Shown here one piece after another: positions 1 to 11,430 of a stretch of 64,000 nucleotides of DNA. The stretch is taken from the NCBI GenBank assembly GCA_002049455.2, contig KV918995.1:1-64000 (forward strand), in the 5' to 3' direction. The number at the start of each line of letters is the position of its first letter. Position 1 is the first letter of the stretch. The translations under genes were made by a program, and so were the position numbers. The notes beneath the pieces are model-generated. The model was given only the letters and a program-made list of their open reading frames with translations. It was not told the origin of the DNA and made no database searches. This DNA comes from Porphyra umbilicalis. Taxonomy: Eukaryota; Rhodophyta; Bangiophyceae; Bangiales; Bangiaceae.

Positions 1-83
1 GAGGACTCAAGAGGCGCCGTCGCGGGCCCCGAGTAGCTTCCAGCTTCCGTTTTAAGCAGGACAACTCTGCCGCCTATCGACCC

Positions 84-1226
84 GTGCCAAGTGCTACCAG
101 AGGAGATGGAATGACAGCACATGGCATGGGAGATCATGGCCAGGCCGCCGATGACGCACTCCACACGGGCACCATCGCTCGTGGCCAAGCAGGCGGTCGC
201 ATCATCCCTGCAGGTACAGATCGAGCCCAAATCGCCGAAGGAGGCTGCAGACATGATGGCAGCGACCGCGGCCATTCCGAGAGGCATGGTGGCACTTTTT
301 GTGCTCCTGACACAAATGATGGAACAGCCGGCGGGGCCATAGGAGTAGATGGGCTGGAACAAGGCTGTTCACCTCATTCCAGTGAAGGCATTGATAGGGG
401 CGCCACCGACACGGAGTTCAGCTTCTTTCGCGATGAGGAGAACAGGGAAGGACTGTTCCAAACTCTGAGAGAGTTTCATTGCTACGGATACTGGTTTGGA
501 AAGAGTCGACTGTCCTCGAGTCAGTATGACATGATGCGCCAAGTAGAGGACACCGTTACTGGCCCAGAGAAGTGGCCGTCAAGGTGGCGGCTCGGGCAAA
601 TACGCAAGGCGCTCGTACAAAGAGCCGCCACTGTGCAAGTTGCAACTGTGCAGAGGTGCCTACCTGTCGGGAAGGGCAAGAAGCCCAGAAAGTTACCTGA
701 CGCGCAAGTGCAGTACATTCTCTTTTCGGAGCACATCAAACGGGACTTCGCAGATCCTGCTACAGCGGCTCTGTTCCATAATAAAGGCGATTCTGACTGG
801 GGATCCATAGACACGCCAACTGAATTCCATCAAACTGTAGTGGCAAGAGACCCCTCCCGCTTTAACTTCCGCCATGGATTCCGTCTCAATGGGTCCCTGT
901 ACGATATGGGATGTACCGCGGCCATGAGGTGGTCCTCCACCGTGCTACTGAAATCTACACTTCAGGAGACTGGAATAGCAGATGTAGCACAACCCCGTAG
1001 CCACGAGCCCGAAGAGGGAAGTATCCCACCGCTGCCGTTCAAAGAACGGGCCCCCTATAGGATCACGCGATCCGGGAAGAAGGGCCGCCAAAGGTCCAAG
1101 ACAGAAGGCACGGTTTACTTGCCGGCGACGACGGTGCCTCCCACTGTCGTCGCCCTTCGTCCTAATATGGGCGGAAACCGTCTTGCGGGCCCAATTCCCC
1201 TAATGGGAATCGGCCCGCACCGCTAA
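84..1226 (+). pseudogene. KDZ/Plavaka-like transposase, N-terminal part (fragment)
   Basis: An open frame of about 380 codons, lower in GC than the host genes further right. Its middle, roughly 420-900, reads like the region ahead of the catalytic core in Plavaka-type (KDZ superfamily) transposases: a helical stretch, then a segment containing SEHIKRDFADPATAALF, then a tEFHqtvvARDPsRF-like stretch (EFHQTVVARDPSRF, about 820-862). These transposases cut and paste DNA in the nucleus. The family call rests on remembered motif style, not on an alignment. The last part of the frame contains two hairpins and is probably a later insertion. The first ATG in frame is not reliable because the window opens inside the element. 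A related C-terminal part follows at 1666-2539. The gene looks broken. Confidence 0.42.
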
Positions 1227-1586
1227 CCAACCAATACTACAAAGTACAATGCAAGACAAGTCCCCCGAGGCGGTAAGTAGAGACGAGGGGGAATCTGGGC
1301 CACGCACCCCGCCCTGACGTGGCGGCCCGTGGTGCGGCCACGCGGGGGCGCCGGCCGCCCTCCGCGCCCGCCGCCCACGGGCGGGCCCGGCGTTGCTGGG
1401 CGCGCAGCGCGCGCCCCGTCGGTGTGTCGTCCGTCCCGCGCCCGGTGCCAGCGGGTCAGCCGTGTTGCCCGCGGCTGCCGGGCCCGCTTGCGCCTTTCAC
1501 GCCGCGCACGCTCCCCGCCAGCGCCACCCCCCGCCGGGTGGTGCTACAGCAGATGACGGTGATATCTCGAAGTCACCGTCGTCCCA
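1124..1586. mobile_element. Possible nested GC-rich MITE with GACGACGGTG ends
   Basis: Both edges carry the same motif in inverted orientation: GGCGACGACGGTG at 1124-1136 and CACCGTCGTC at 1574-1583. Each edge also folds on itself (arms 1124-1136 with 1142-1154, and 1552-1562 with 1573-1583). The interior is much richer in GC than the flanks and has no convincing gene. It would split the KDZ-like gene into 84-1120 and 1666 onward. No target duplication is obvious, so the boundaries are approximate. Confidence 0.33.
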
Positions 1587-1665
1587 CGCACCGCGCGATG
1601 TCTTAAGAGTGGGGGGCTCTTTGGCCTCGTTTTCTCTGTGTTTGGGCTTCTAGCCACCAGAAGAG

Positions 1666-2539
1666 ATGAAGGAGTACTTCAAGGAGGATGGCACCTTCTT
1701 TTCACGGATAAAACGTTCAGGAGACGTATGCGTTTGCGGCGTCGGAGGTGCCACGCAAACAGGCTGCTGGGCGCGCCTCTTCTCCGTGTCTGACATGAAG
1801 CTGATCACTCCAGCTGCCCCGCGGTCCGAAGTGGCCGCGTAGTTCGACCCCCACGTCGTCTTCATTGGATTGTACGGCGACGAGTTCGGGGTTCTCAGGA
1901 GACGGCGCGGGGACCTTATCGGATACTACGGGTGCTATTTCCTCGCAATGGAAGACAGAGCAGCGTGCATCAGGCCTTTGCCTTGGCGTATCAAAAAAGG
2001 ATGCGTTCTTGCCACAAATGAAAGCAGTAGCACCAAGCATGCCGTATCATTATCTTCTCTCATCTTTCGAGCCGGAGAAGATAGGCGAAACCACGTTGTC
2101 TATGTCGGACTACTCTGTGCTGTTGAATGTCGCACCGATGGTGCTAGCGAGCGTATCCGAGGAAGGGTCCGAGGCACCGTGCGCGGGTGCCGCTCAAGAT
2201 GCACTCATTTCTCTGAGGGGCTTCACGGACACTCTTTTCTATCGACCTTCTCAGCGCCAAGATGGTGATGCCGCCGTGATGTCACGACCCTCCGTCGCCG
2301 ACGTCCAGGCCATAGGCTGCAAGCTCATGAAAGCATTGCAAAAGCTGGCATCTCATAGCAGAAAGTTTGAAAAGCCAACGACGCACCGCCTGGTCGAGCT
2401 CATCCTTCGAACGCTTCCTCTTATGCAGCTGGGCTCATCGATTGGCGAGCTCATCTTCGAGAAGTTTCATCAGATCTCCAAAAGAGAGCTTCTGGCGCCA
2501 CTCCGCAGACCTATAAAATTCCCTGTGGCTGGCTGGTAG
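1666..2539 (+). pseudogene. KDZ-like transposase, core and C-terminal part (broken)
   Basis: Two conserved-looking stretches lie here in different frames. Around 1850-1975 the sequence reads HVVFIGLYGDEFGVLRRRRG followed by a YYGCYFLAMEDR segment; this resembles the acidic core of DDE transposases (GDEFG, then a Y..F...EDR strand). Around 2380-2500 it reads HRLVELILRTLPL, then a GELIFEKFHQISKRELL stretch, which resembles the C-terminal ELvFEkfHQ.lKR helices seen in these elements. A pyrimidine-rich stretch ending in TTCTAG just before 1666 could be a splice acceptor. The parts are not in one frame, so this copy looks broken, with several breaks. It probably belongs with 84-1226. Confidence 0.4.
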
Positions 2540-2985
2540 ATGGTTCTGGGAAAGAGCTCAGGAATGTTCGTCACCATCGCAGCGGTGTCGGATCAACCGC
2601 ACCGATTAGGAAGCAAGTAGCATGGGCAGTACGGAGTGAGGTGCATGGAAGCTTTGAGGAACCCCGAAGAGCGCTCAGTGCTGTGGCGGGCGGTCAACCA
2701 ATACGATTTTGAAAAACTGCTAGTCACCCGTCCTGGCGCGTTAAAGTGCGTCCCGATTCTACTGTTGGCGTACCCGGCTCCATGACGGACGCCAGATCTG
2801 CCCCACGTGCAGAGCATACGGTATCCCATCTCGTTCGGATCTTTCTTGTTCAGAGCATAGCCACAGCTGGCCACTCCGCTATATTTGTTTGCAGGCAATG
2901 GAAGGATGCGTCTGGCACTGAGGCTTCTACACTGAACGCCGGCCAACCCATGTCGGTCGTCTTAGAGGAGGCAGAACGACCCGCG

Positions 2986-5377
2986 CTATTGCCTGCTGCA
3001 GATGCCAAGCAGCTGGCTCTGGTTATTTGGATAGAGCTGCTTCAGGGTGTCGAGTTTCGAAGTCGCTGGCATGGGACAGTCGCCCGGACGCAAATAAGGG
3101 CTGGCGCGTAGCACAATTGCTCCGAAGGCGTTAAGATCCTCTGTGTACGTCCGAATCAACTGCAAAATACCGCCAGGAGGCAACGTCACCACAACGAAGA
3201 CTGGCGCTTTCTGTACCTCTCCCATTGATACCAGTCCTTCTGCTGGTTCCCTTCCTATGGTGTCAGGCCTGCCCAAGGCACCGGGGACCTTTGCACACCC
3301 AGAAACAGTCAATGACGGATGGACACTTGTCTCTGCCGTACTGTCGCTCTCTTTGCGCTGCGCGCTATGATCAGGCTGCGAGGAGCTTGTGGGCGCATTG
3401 TCATCATGTTGTGCGCCACCGTCGTCATGCTTATCGACATGGCGATGCCGACCTTCATCATTGCGACGGCACATGCCGCGCGAGCAAACCGAGTTCCGCC
3501 CACTCGTTCCGCGTTGACCTCGGCTGCCTTGAAAGCCACGGCCAAGCCCACTATCCCACCCACTCCTCCCATGCCGTTCCTCTCCGTCCGAGGTCGAACC
3601 TCCACAATCCGCATCAGCTCTGCCTCGTCTCTCGGGCGTCTACGCCACGGGTCTTCCCCCTCGAGGTCCGCCGCGCGCCCTCTCTCGCCGCCCACCTCTT
3701 TCAGCGCCTTGTACTTGCCGGTGAACGCGGGGGCCTTGATGAAGATGACGGCGGACGCCCCCTGCCGCGCCTGGATTATGTCGATCTGCTGCTATGTTTG
3801 AAGCGACTGCGAGCTCCACGTGAGCGGCGCATGTTGACGTCGAGTGGCCTTGGAGACCTACTTCGTGTATGTCGGCGTCGCCTGCATGAAGAGCGCCGGA
3901 GGCTTGAAGAGTCACCGAGTCGTGAAGGCTAGGTCCACGACGCTGACTCCTCTCGAGACGCACTTAACGAGCGAGACCTGACTCGACTGCGTGATCTCGA
4001 AGGCCTCCCAGTTCGCGACTGTACGCTCGGTGAAGGCAGGTTGTGTGAAGCGCTCTGTCTTGGCGATCGGCTTGGTGACTGCGAGCGGCTTGATCCCGGT
4101 ACTCGGGTGCCCGATGGCGAAGAACGTGCCGAGGTAGACCTACAGCGACTACGTCGGCGGTCCCATCGCCCTGGCTCTGCGTTGGAGTGTTGTCGACCTG
4201 ACCGAGAGCGGCTCTTAGACCGCGACGGTGGCCGCCAATCCAAACGCTAATGCCGTGTGCCCTGCCACGTACACGCCCGGGGTACGCCGTCAGCTCCTCT
4301 GCGAGGAATGGTGGATCTGTGCTGATGAAGCCGTTGGTGCAAATGGTCATCGGCGCCACCATCTTCGCTTCGGGCAAAACAGGAAGCTGCTGGGCCTTTG
4401 GAAATGCCCGGGCGCCGCCGTTTGAGCGACTGGCTTCTCGGGAGCTTGAGACCCACCAAGAGCATATTTTCAGCCTCCTGGAATGCGTGGAATCCCCCGT
4501 TTTTGTCTGCTTTAAGTAGCGAATGGGCGGCATCCGTCAACTCGTCGGGCTTGACTGCACCATAGCAGGCTCGGGGGTCAGTCGACAACTCAAGTTGCAT
4601 CGCACCAGCATCGTCAGAGCTGAGCATGAATAGTAGCTGCGACATCATGAAAGGTCCACTTGATGCTTGCCGTTCATCCCATGGCGGGGCAGCCAAGTCC
4701 ACGATCTGCATGTGCCACCGCAGCGTCTTGCGTTGCTTGGAGGCGCGCTCGATAGTCACTAGGAGCTTGTTGACCTTGCAACAGGCTGATAGAATGACAA
4801 GAAGCATCTTTCTTTCCGTACGACGGCGCTTCTTAACAACTTCGCGCGACGCACCAGGTCGTGCAAGCACTGCCGTGACACCGTGAGCTCGCATGTCAAG
4901 AGGAAGCACTCGAATGGGTGTGAACTCGTCAACAAAGAGGTCTGGAAGAATATCGGTGAGGTCGCACACGATAAGCGCCCACCATTCGCCGCCATCATGA
5001 ATGGGAACAGCCACCATCTTCGCTCAAAGACCACCAGCCATCAAGAGCGCATGCGTTGCGCTGCCCATGGAACCGGTAAGCGGCTGCGCGTCTTCGAGAT
5101 CTTGTGTGGACGGGCCTTGACTCTGTTGAAGAAGAAAGTCCGACACGTAGGAGCTCAAAGACACTTTCTTCTTCGGCGAGCGGAAGGGCGGCGAAATCTT
5201 GCCCAGAGACCACGCTATCATGTCGTCCACAAGCGACGGCCGCCATTGCGCCATGCGTTCCTGCTGACCTTCGCCATGGTGCTCTGCAAAAGAAAGATGC
5301 ACAGGTCTGAGTGCCATCAAAGATCCGTCCACCTGTTGCAGCAGCTCATCGGGTGCTGAGGTGAGCCGCCGCCGCAT
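2986..5377 (-). pseudogene. Ulp1-like (C48) peptidase-type gene of a transposon, broken
   Basis: Minus-strand coding signal is spread over several frames. Near 5290-5180 a segment reads QWRPSLVDDMIAWSLGKI, like the WLnDdiIn..l opening of the Ulp1 SUMO-peptidase fold. Near 5020-4965 another reads KMVAVPIHDGGEWWALIVCD, like the VPin..HW.LvvvD strand that carries the catalytic His in that family; here the His position appears to be Glu, so activity is doubtful. Further downstream are AFEITQSSQVSLVKCVSRG (about 4000-3945) and a C-terminal stretch at 3260-2986. Ulp1-like proteins accompany several plant and algal DNA transposons. This one lies tail-to-tail with the KDZ-like remains at 84-2539 and may be their partner. 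The gene looks broken several times. The family call is an inference from motif layout. Confidence 0.38.
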
Positions 5378-5399
5378 GTCACGTCTGTCACTGCGCTGG

Positions 5400-6186
5400 G
5401 CGCCCGCTTAAATGACCTTAAAGGCGCTCCGTTTCTCTACGGACATGTTGCCCTTGCCCTTGGAGGGCGTGATTTGGTCCGCCACACCGGTCTTGTCGCC
5501 ACCGTGTCTCGCTTCCCCAGGAGGTGACGTTGCAGGACTCTCAAGGAGAGACCAGGGGAGCGCACGCTTGGCACCCTGGTCTGCAGATGCAGCGCGCGCG
5601 CGGCCGACGACGTCTTTGGCGGCGGAAGAGACGCGTAAGGGAAACGTGCAACGAGGTGAGCGAACAACACCGCCTTCCGCAGTTGGATCCAACTGGCCGC
5701 CCCGGGGATGCTCGCCCTCGCGACCCCTGTTGTGGCCGTCATGGTGGTGGTGATGCCGGTGGACCGCCGACCGCGGCGGCCGTAGCCGGAGGCGGCGGCA
5801 TTGGGGGGGGCGGGTGTGTGGGGGTGGAAGACCACACCGAGGCGGGAGTGGCGGCGGCAGGGGAGTTCCATCAAGATTCCATGGTGAGGGGCGCAGCGGT
5901 CAAACCCACTGCCGTCGAGGGGTGCCAAGTGGGGGGGTGAGGTAGCCAAAGTGATTGGGCGTCACCTCTCCGCCGGCGTCTTTGCGGGGCTTTGTGAGCG
6001 CCTCGAAGAGGCGGGCGATGTGGGCATGGGAGGATGACGTTTCAAGCTCTGCTGGATGCTTGTGATGGACAGCGAGCAAGAGATAACATTGAGTTGTATA
6101 ATAGAACGGAGCGAAGCAGTAGAACGAAGAAAAGAAAAGAAAGAAGGAGCCACAGAAAAACCAGAGCTGCACGACGCGCGGTAACC
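5400..6186. other. No convincing gene
   Basis: Overlapping short frames on both strands, none with recognisable motifs. The stretch from about 5690 to 5940 is GC-rich; from 5990 to 6170 it becomes A-rich. I see no repeat structure here. Confidence 0.6.
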
Positions 6187-6549
6187 TTACAAGTCGGGTC
6201 CGATAAGCTTGGCAATTTGCGAAAGAAGGTTCTTCAGCACAAGCTGAGTCGAGGGGTCCTCAAGATCTTGGGCTGGGTCCCGGCGATCGGCCCGCACCTG
6301 CTCCATCACGGCGCCTAGTGCTTGGGCGTTTTCGTAGATGTCCGTCGCGGCGGAGGTGGCACTCGGGCCCAAGACGGCCTGAACAACACCCGACAAGGCC
6401 TCCGTCAGCCCTTCCATGCCCTGGATGGCCACCTCCACCACCTTTGCCCGCTTCGCGCGCCCCTGAATAGGTGTTCCTACAGGGGCACTCTCGGGCAATC
6501 CAAGCTCACACTGCGCTGAGGGGGGTAGAAAGCGCAATACGAAACCCAT
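6187..6549 (-). CDS. Unknown small protein, possible C-terminal exon of a transposon accessory gene
   Basis: An open frame of about 120 codons that closes with TAA. It has a short basic patch (GRAKRAKVVE) followed by amphipathic helices rich in Ala, Leu and Gln, ending in a LLSQIAKLIG-like helix. A nucleus-directed accessory or DNA-binding C terminus would fit, but no family is recognised. The first in-frame ATG is at 6549; the frame stays open a little further to a GTG at 6570. The sequence just upstream (6570-6720) is AT-rich with repeated TTATCCGT-like words, typical of transposon subterminal DNA, so the frame may start in an exon I cannot see. Confidence 0.3.
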   Translation of the reverse strand: MGFVLRFLPPSAQCELGLPESAPVGTPIQGRAKRAKVVEVAIQGMEGLTEALSGVVQAVLGPSATSAATDIYENAQALGAVMEQVRADRRDPAQDLEDPSTQLVLKNLLSQIAKLIGPDL

Positions 6550-7169
6550 GACGGGTGTGCCAAAGAGCACCCGGGGTTGTCATGGATATATCCCCGAGGA
6601 TTATATCCGTACATTAGGGCTGTTATCATAAGCCCTTACGTTATCTCGTGTAAGAGCTGTTATCCCCCTGGCATAAGATCGGGGTCCGGAGCGCTCTGTT
6701 ACGCTCATCGTTATCCGTCGCACGTATGCAAGTGCACTTGAGAAGGATAAATTCAAAACAAGTTCATTATGTACTTGTTCGATGTTTTCGACCATTTCTT
6801 GGGTTGCGGCTTCAATTGCGTGCCACGCCGGATCTGGCAGCGCTTGGCACCTCGCCCCACCGCGCGAGCCTCTCGTTGCTGCTTTGTTGTGGCCGTGGTG
6901 CGCCTTCCCCTCTCTCTCTCTCGCTCCCATTCCGCCCCCTCACCTGGGCGCCCCACTCTCCAACCCAGCGGTGCTGTCACGACGCGGACATGGCTCCCAA
7001 GCCGGCGCCAGGCGGCGGTCACCGCGTGCCGACGACTGCTCGCGAGCGACTGGGTGCAGATCGCCCGCCCTAAGAGCCACGCCTTCTACGAGCCGCCGCT
7101 CACCCCCCCCCCCCCCCCCCCCCTCCTTCATGGCGCGAGCGTTGACACGGGCCTCCCTCCGCGCAACGG

Positions 7170-7673
7170 ACGGTAGCCGCGGCGGCGGGGCGGGGCGGTG
7201 GCGAGGGCAGTGCGTTGGTCGGGGGTGGGGGCGGGGGGTGCGCGTGTTGCGCGGGCGGCGGCGCGCCGGTCGCCTCCGCGCCACGCCGGCGGCGCCACAG
7301 CGGCGTGGCCGCGCGCGGCGAGCTGCCGCCGCTTCCGCCGACGCTGCCGCCGCCGTGACGTGACGAACGCGGCGGCGGCGGCACGCGTGGCGTGGCGGCA
7401 CGCGCGGCGCGTTAGCGAGGGCGGGGCGCGGCGGCGGCGGGGCCCGGCGGCGGCAAGGGCGGCGCGTTGGTCGGGGGGGGGGGGGGTATGCGCGTGTTGC
7501 GCAGGCGGCGGCGCGCCGGTCGCCGCTGCGCCACGCCGGCGGCGCCACTGCAACGTGTCCGCGCGCGGCGTGCTGCCGTCGCTTCCGCCACCGCCGCCGC
7601 CGCCGTGACGTGACGAACGCGGCGGCGGCGGCACGCGTGTCGTGGCGGCACGCGCGGCGCGTCGGCGGCGGCG
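7170..7673. repeat. Two-copy GC-rich tandem repeat, period about 250 bp
   Basis: The words GCGCGCCGGTCGCC and CCGTGACGTGACGAACGC recur at a spacing of about 250 bp (for example 7261 and 7511). The unit is almost entirely G and C, with (CGG)n tracts, and contains a poly-G run of variable length. Frames are open on both strands because of base composition, so I do not call a gene. Confidence 0.7.
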
Positions 7674-7836
7674 GGGTGCTCTAGGAAGAAGTAAATCCTG
7701 TTAACACCTGCACATTTCTGGAACAAGTAGCACGATCTGCACCAATGTGCACTGGAGATCACGTATTGGTGTTGCGATCTGTCACAGAAAATGGTGTAAT
7801 TCTGAGACGTGTCTTCTGCTGTCATTGCGCCCGAAC

Positions 7837-8426
7837 GGTCTGTCTTAACGACGCGTGCACGGCGTGCACAAGTGCGTGCTAGCCAATGGGAACGCGACGT
7901 TCCAATCACGCCCCAATCACGTCGACCAGTCTGGACATTATTGAAGTGATCGGGTGACCCGCGCACGAACGGACTTACCGTCCGAAACGGGCCGAAACGG
8001 GCCGATTCGGGCGGATCCGGGCCGAGCACGTTCACGTGTGCGAGAGTTTTGAAAAATCTCGCACACTTGCACGTGCTCGGAAAGGAAATAGCCTGTTGGG
8101 CGGCCCTGCATCTGACACGAATGATTGGAGGAGAGCTCTCTTCGGATCATGTCGTGCGGCCACGTGACTGCGATGACGCGAATCCTCATCGGCGGGACCC
8201 GCTTGCGTGGTTGCGGCAACGTAGCAGGCGCGCTGTGTCCGAAACTTCCTTGCGATCGCTGTGAGTTACGATCTGCCCACTCCAGATTCCGCGTTTCAAA
8301 CAATCTAATCACGACAGATTTGGTGGCCCGTCAAGACAGCGGTTGTCGAATCACGCGTGCTCGACGGACATATATCCATATTCGGACCCAATCACGTGCA
8401 CGTGCTCGCGCCGTTAAGACATAGCC
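7837..8426. mobile_element. Foldback MITE, copy 1 of a family with a central CACGTG hairpin
   Basis: The ends are inverted: GGTCTGTCTTAACGACGCG begins at 7837, and the complement of 8412-8426 with its inner flank reads GGCTATGTCTTAACGGCGCG. Both ends continue into GTGCACG-rich DNA. Near the centre is a hairpin of about 29 bp per arm (8022-8080). No coding capacity is seen. The relative at 11943-12433 has the same end motif and the same central hairpin. No target duplication could be fixed. Confidence 0.5.
8022..8080. repeat. Near-perfect hairpin with almost no loop
   Basis: The left arm at 8022-8050 begins CCGAGCACGTTCACG and the complement of 8052-8080 begins CCGAGCACGTGCAAG. About 26 of 29 positions pair, and the loop is a single base. 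The arms contain GCACGTG/TTCACGTG-type palindromes. Confidence 0.85.
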
Positions 8427-8615
8427 TAAGTTAACAGCTCGATGTTTTTTTCCGCTTAAATGGCCTTTCAAGATATAAGCCATCTAAACAGCCATATGTT
8501 CACAGCCCTATTATATCCGTATCCACTTCGGATACGAGCCGGGGACGCATATCCAAAATGCATTACCAGAAAATGAGGAGAGATATATCTATCCTGTGGG
8601 ACAGAAAATGCGAAA

Positions 8616-9609
8616 TTATTGCTCATCCCCCAATTTTGTCCTCCTTAGCCAAGACCCGGCCTGCTTTGTAAAACAGGCCAACCATTGGTCTAGAATTTTA
8701 TCAAACAGCTGCTGAGTGCGTATCTTCAACGCGGAATTGGCTCTCCAACCGCCAGGTCCGTGCAGAATCAAGATTCTCCGTTTTCTTGAGATATTCTTCC
8801 TTTCTCAGAGCATCTCCACCAATGGAGCCAACCGTCCAACCCAACGGCCACGTGTGCACAACGTGAGGTGCTGTCACTGGCTCTCCAAACGCAGAGCTAA
8901 AACTAAGCAGATCACGTCTCAAGCTTGGGCTCGTCTCGACGTCTCTGGCGGTGGGCCTCTTTTGTGGCACGCCAGTATTCCCACAGAGGCACTACAGAGA
9001 ATCTCCATGACTGCCAGATCGTCTCGCAACTGTCTGCAAGCCACGGGTCACGCTTTCCATTGGCTTTCGTGGTTCGAACAGGGAACCAGGGGTTGGCCAA
9101 ACGACTCGGGGCGTCTCCAAACAGGCCTGTTTGGAGTGGCGCTGCCGTTCAAGCTCCAATAGAAGAGCGATCCCGCGAGGCCACCACGAGATGCATTAAC
9201 GAATTAGAAAATGTGAACCGGTCTATTTATGGGCCGTCACAGCCCCGTCACACCCTAGTTTTGGAGCGGATCCCGGCCACCAGTGCTCCAACCGTCCAAA
9301 CGGCCAAACGGTGCCACGTTTGGCTGTTTGGACGGTTGGAGCCATTGGTGGAGACGCTCTCAGTCGTCTCATGTGGTAAAGTAGCCCGGAGCAGTGACTT
9401 ATCGAGATTTTCTTCAGGATTCGCAGATAATCTCAGAGAAACGAGAACGCCGATTGTCCGTTTGCGAGCCGTACGGGCACATTCTGTAAAGATGAGACCC
9501 GACATGTACTGCTGTTGCTCCTCTTGGCCAATCACAAACGTCCCTGCATTGCTGTTGCACTCCCGTTCTCTGGCGATGAGGACAAATTTGGGGGATCAGC
9601 AATATATCG
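8616..9609. mobile_element. Non-autonomous element with ATTGCTSATCCCC ends, carrying a nested MITE
   Basis: The left end reads TTATTGCTCATCCCCCAATT (8616 onward) and the complement of the right end (9577-9609) reads ATATTGCTGATCCCCCAAAT. The same terminal motif bounds another element at 31453-31857. An unrelated 552 bp MITE sits inside (8808-9359), so this element is older than that insertion. No coding sequence is seen. Target duplication not resolved. Confidence 0.55.
8808..9359. mobile_element. Tourist-like (PIF/Harbinger) MITE with TCA target duplications
   Basis: Terminal inverted repeats start GAGCATCTCCACCAATGG on the left and, complemented, GAGCGTCTCCACCAATGG on the right; they continue for about 45 bp at roughly 80% identity. 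TCA flanks both ends (8805-8807 and 9360-9362), fitting the 3-bp TNA-type duplications of PIF/Harbinger elements. A second inner hairpin (about 9283-9345) pairs CTCCAACCGTCCAAAC with its complement. No coding capacity. Confidence 0.65.
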
Positions 9610-10167
9610 GATCCGTATCCCAGATACGAGAGACAGGATACAAGGATATATAAGGTTATGAGGCTTTCCGCGCCTGGAAAGTTCTGGTCAAACATAGTCA
9701 ACCTCTCTTTTCGCGTGCCAACAATCGAAGGATTTATGTCCGAACATTTGGCAGCGACAAGCGGCGTCCCAGCCCGACCCGGGTGGAACCGTTCAATCTC
9801 GCGACTCGACCCGATTGCGTTGTTGTCAGAGTGTAACACGAGACTCCAAACTGTCACTCTGACGTATTTTCACACAAACGGCAGGGAACAGTCTCGACGG
9901 CGTCCGTTGGGGCGTTCAAATCCAGAGTAGATTTCAAGTCCTACTGACGTCCATTTAGCACTCGAATAACGGCTGAATAGCGATCTCCTTGGGCTCTAAT
10001 TGAGCTGTCCGTCGGACTTGGGGGATTGTATTCGGATCCAATAATTCTTTCCGAACACGAATATAATCTACTCAAATATCCGGTTCCGGAGGCAGATATT
10101 CTGATCCGGATCTCAGCTGAGGGAGTTATCCGTAATCAGATACGAAGGAGCAGCGTGTATTTGTATC
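9610..10167. other. AT-rich transposon-like DNA, no gene
   Basis: Lower in GC than its surroundings. Words such as GGATCCGTATCC, GATACGA and TTATCCG recur here and at 6580-6720 and 8510-8560, which suggests subterminal repeats of one or more DNA transposons. No reading frame is persuasive. Confidence 0.5.
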
Positions 10168-11430
10168 CTAGTACGGCCCAGAACCCATATCCTGACAACC
10201 TCTGAAGATCACGCAGTGAATGTGCAACAAGCGGCTGTCATGATTCACATACAGTTTTAGCTCGCTCCACGCATCCTTAGTAGCACCCTTGTGTCGCTCA
10301 TTGGCGACCGTGTAAGCATAGCGTAGGGACCGGTACTGCGTCTCGAACGTCGAGGCGTCCCGCGGACCGGAGTGTCGACACGGGTCAATGCCCTGCACGT
10401 CGTCCTCCTTAATCCTATGAACGAGCTCGGGCGGCGCGGGCCAATAAGATGACCGGTTGTAAATGGAAGCCACCGTGGCGGTCCACAGCCCGGCATGCGC
10501 GCGGTCGAGCTCGGCCCGTGACAGTGGTAGGTTTGCACGCTCCACCGCAGAGCGATTCTCGTCCGCCGTCATGACGTGCGAAAAGGCGAGCACAATCATT
10601 TGCGGTAAAGTCCGGCGCCCGCGTGGCCGGGCCCGGGCTTGGCGCCAGCGACGCAACTGCTCCACGCCCCGTCATTTCTGGCAGCCAAGAGCGCACGGCC
10701 GCAGTTCGCGGACAGTCATTGCCTCGAGACGTGGATTCACCCTCGTGCGGGCCCGACGGACCGCCGCCGCCGCGTGGATGCGTCGGCCGCACCGCCGTTG
10801 ATCCCTCGGGCGAGCCCATCGGAGAACCGGCGACACGGCCAGTCCTACTGTCAACGACAGGCGCAAACGCATCACCAGCGCGTGCCAGGGTGACGTGTGC
10901 GCAGCCACGCACTGCGGACCCGCCAACACGGTTGTCGGGGGCACTCGGGCGAGCGCCACCGATACTGGAAGGTGCCCCACCACCCTCCCTCACCAGCCCG
11001 GGACTTGGAAGTACGCTGCTCAAACCGCCCGCCTCGTCAAAGGTGGCAGCCTCGGGCGCGCTATCAAGCGGCCGATGAGGTAGCCAGGAGCGCAGCTTGC
11101 GGCGAGGGAGGGCAGCGTCATGGTTGTGAGTGTGGTGATCCATCAAGGCGTCCAGGATGGTGACGCCGATGTCCTCACGCTCCATTACCTCCAGAGCGAG
11201 GGACCTCTTGGCCGCCATGTTGACACTCATCTTGCCTGTGATGTCCAACACGCGCAGCACCACGCGCAGGTCCATCGCGGACAGACGCCCCAAGTGGTCG
11301 TTGACCTTGACGTGCCTGAATCCGCGGCGAACAGGGGGGTGGGGAAGTGGGGAGGCACACGGGGGGATGGAAAGAAGAAAACGAAGGGTCACTGTAGGGG
11401 GGGTCCGGCGCGAGCGCACCTGACCTAGCT
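10168..11430 (-). CDS. SANT/Myb-like transposon accessory protein (likely split over two frames)
   Basis: The downstream part, 10665-10168, encodes about 165 residues that look conserved: ELDRAHAGLWTATVASIYNR, then a GIDPCRHSGPRDASTFE segment, then SLRYAYTVANERHK and a final SELKLYVNHDSRLLHIHCVI. The aromatic spacing and basic helix suit the trihelix/SANT-like DNA-binding partners of PIF/Harbinger-type transposons. An upstream frame (about 11430-11060) reads MDLRVVLRVLDITGKMSVNM, then a block that includes VMEREDIGVTILDALMDHH, linked by a Pro/Gly-rich stretch. The two frames overlap near 10640. I see no GTACGT donor that would explain the change, so it could be an indel or an intron with a different donor. 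No transposase lies beside it. The start codon is unresolved. Confidence 0.4.

Noticed and set aside
8616-9609. A Helitron end at the hairpins near 8050 or 9300
   Set aside because: No CTRR end follows either hairpin and no Rep/helicase coding is seen.
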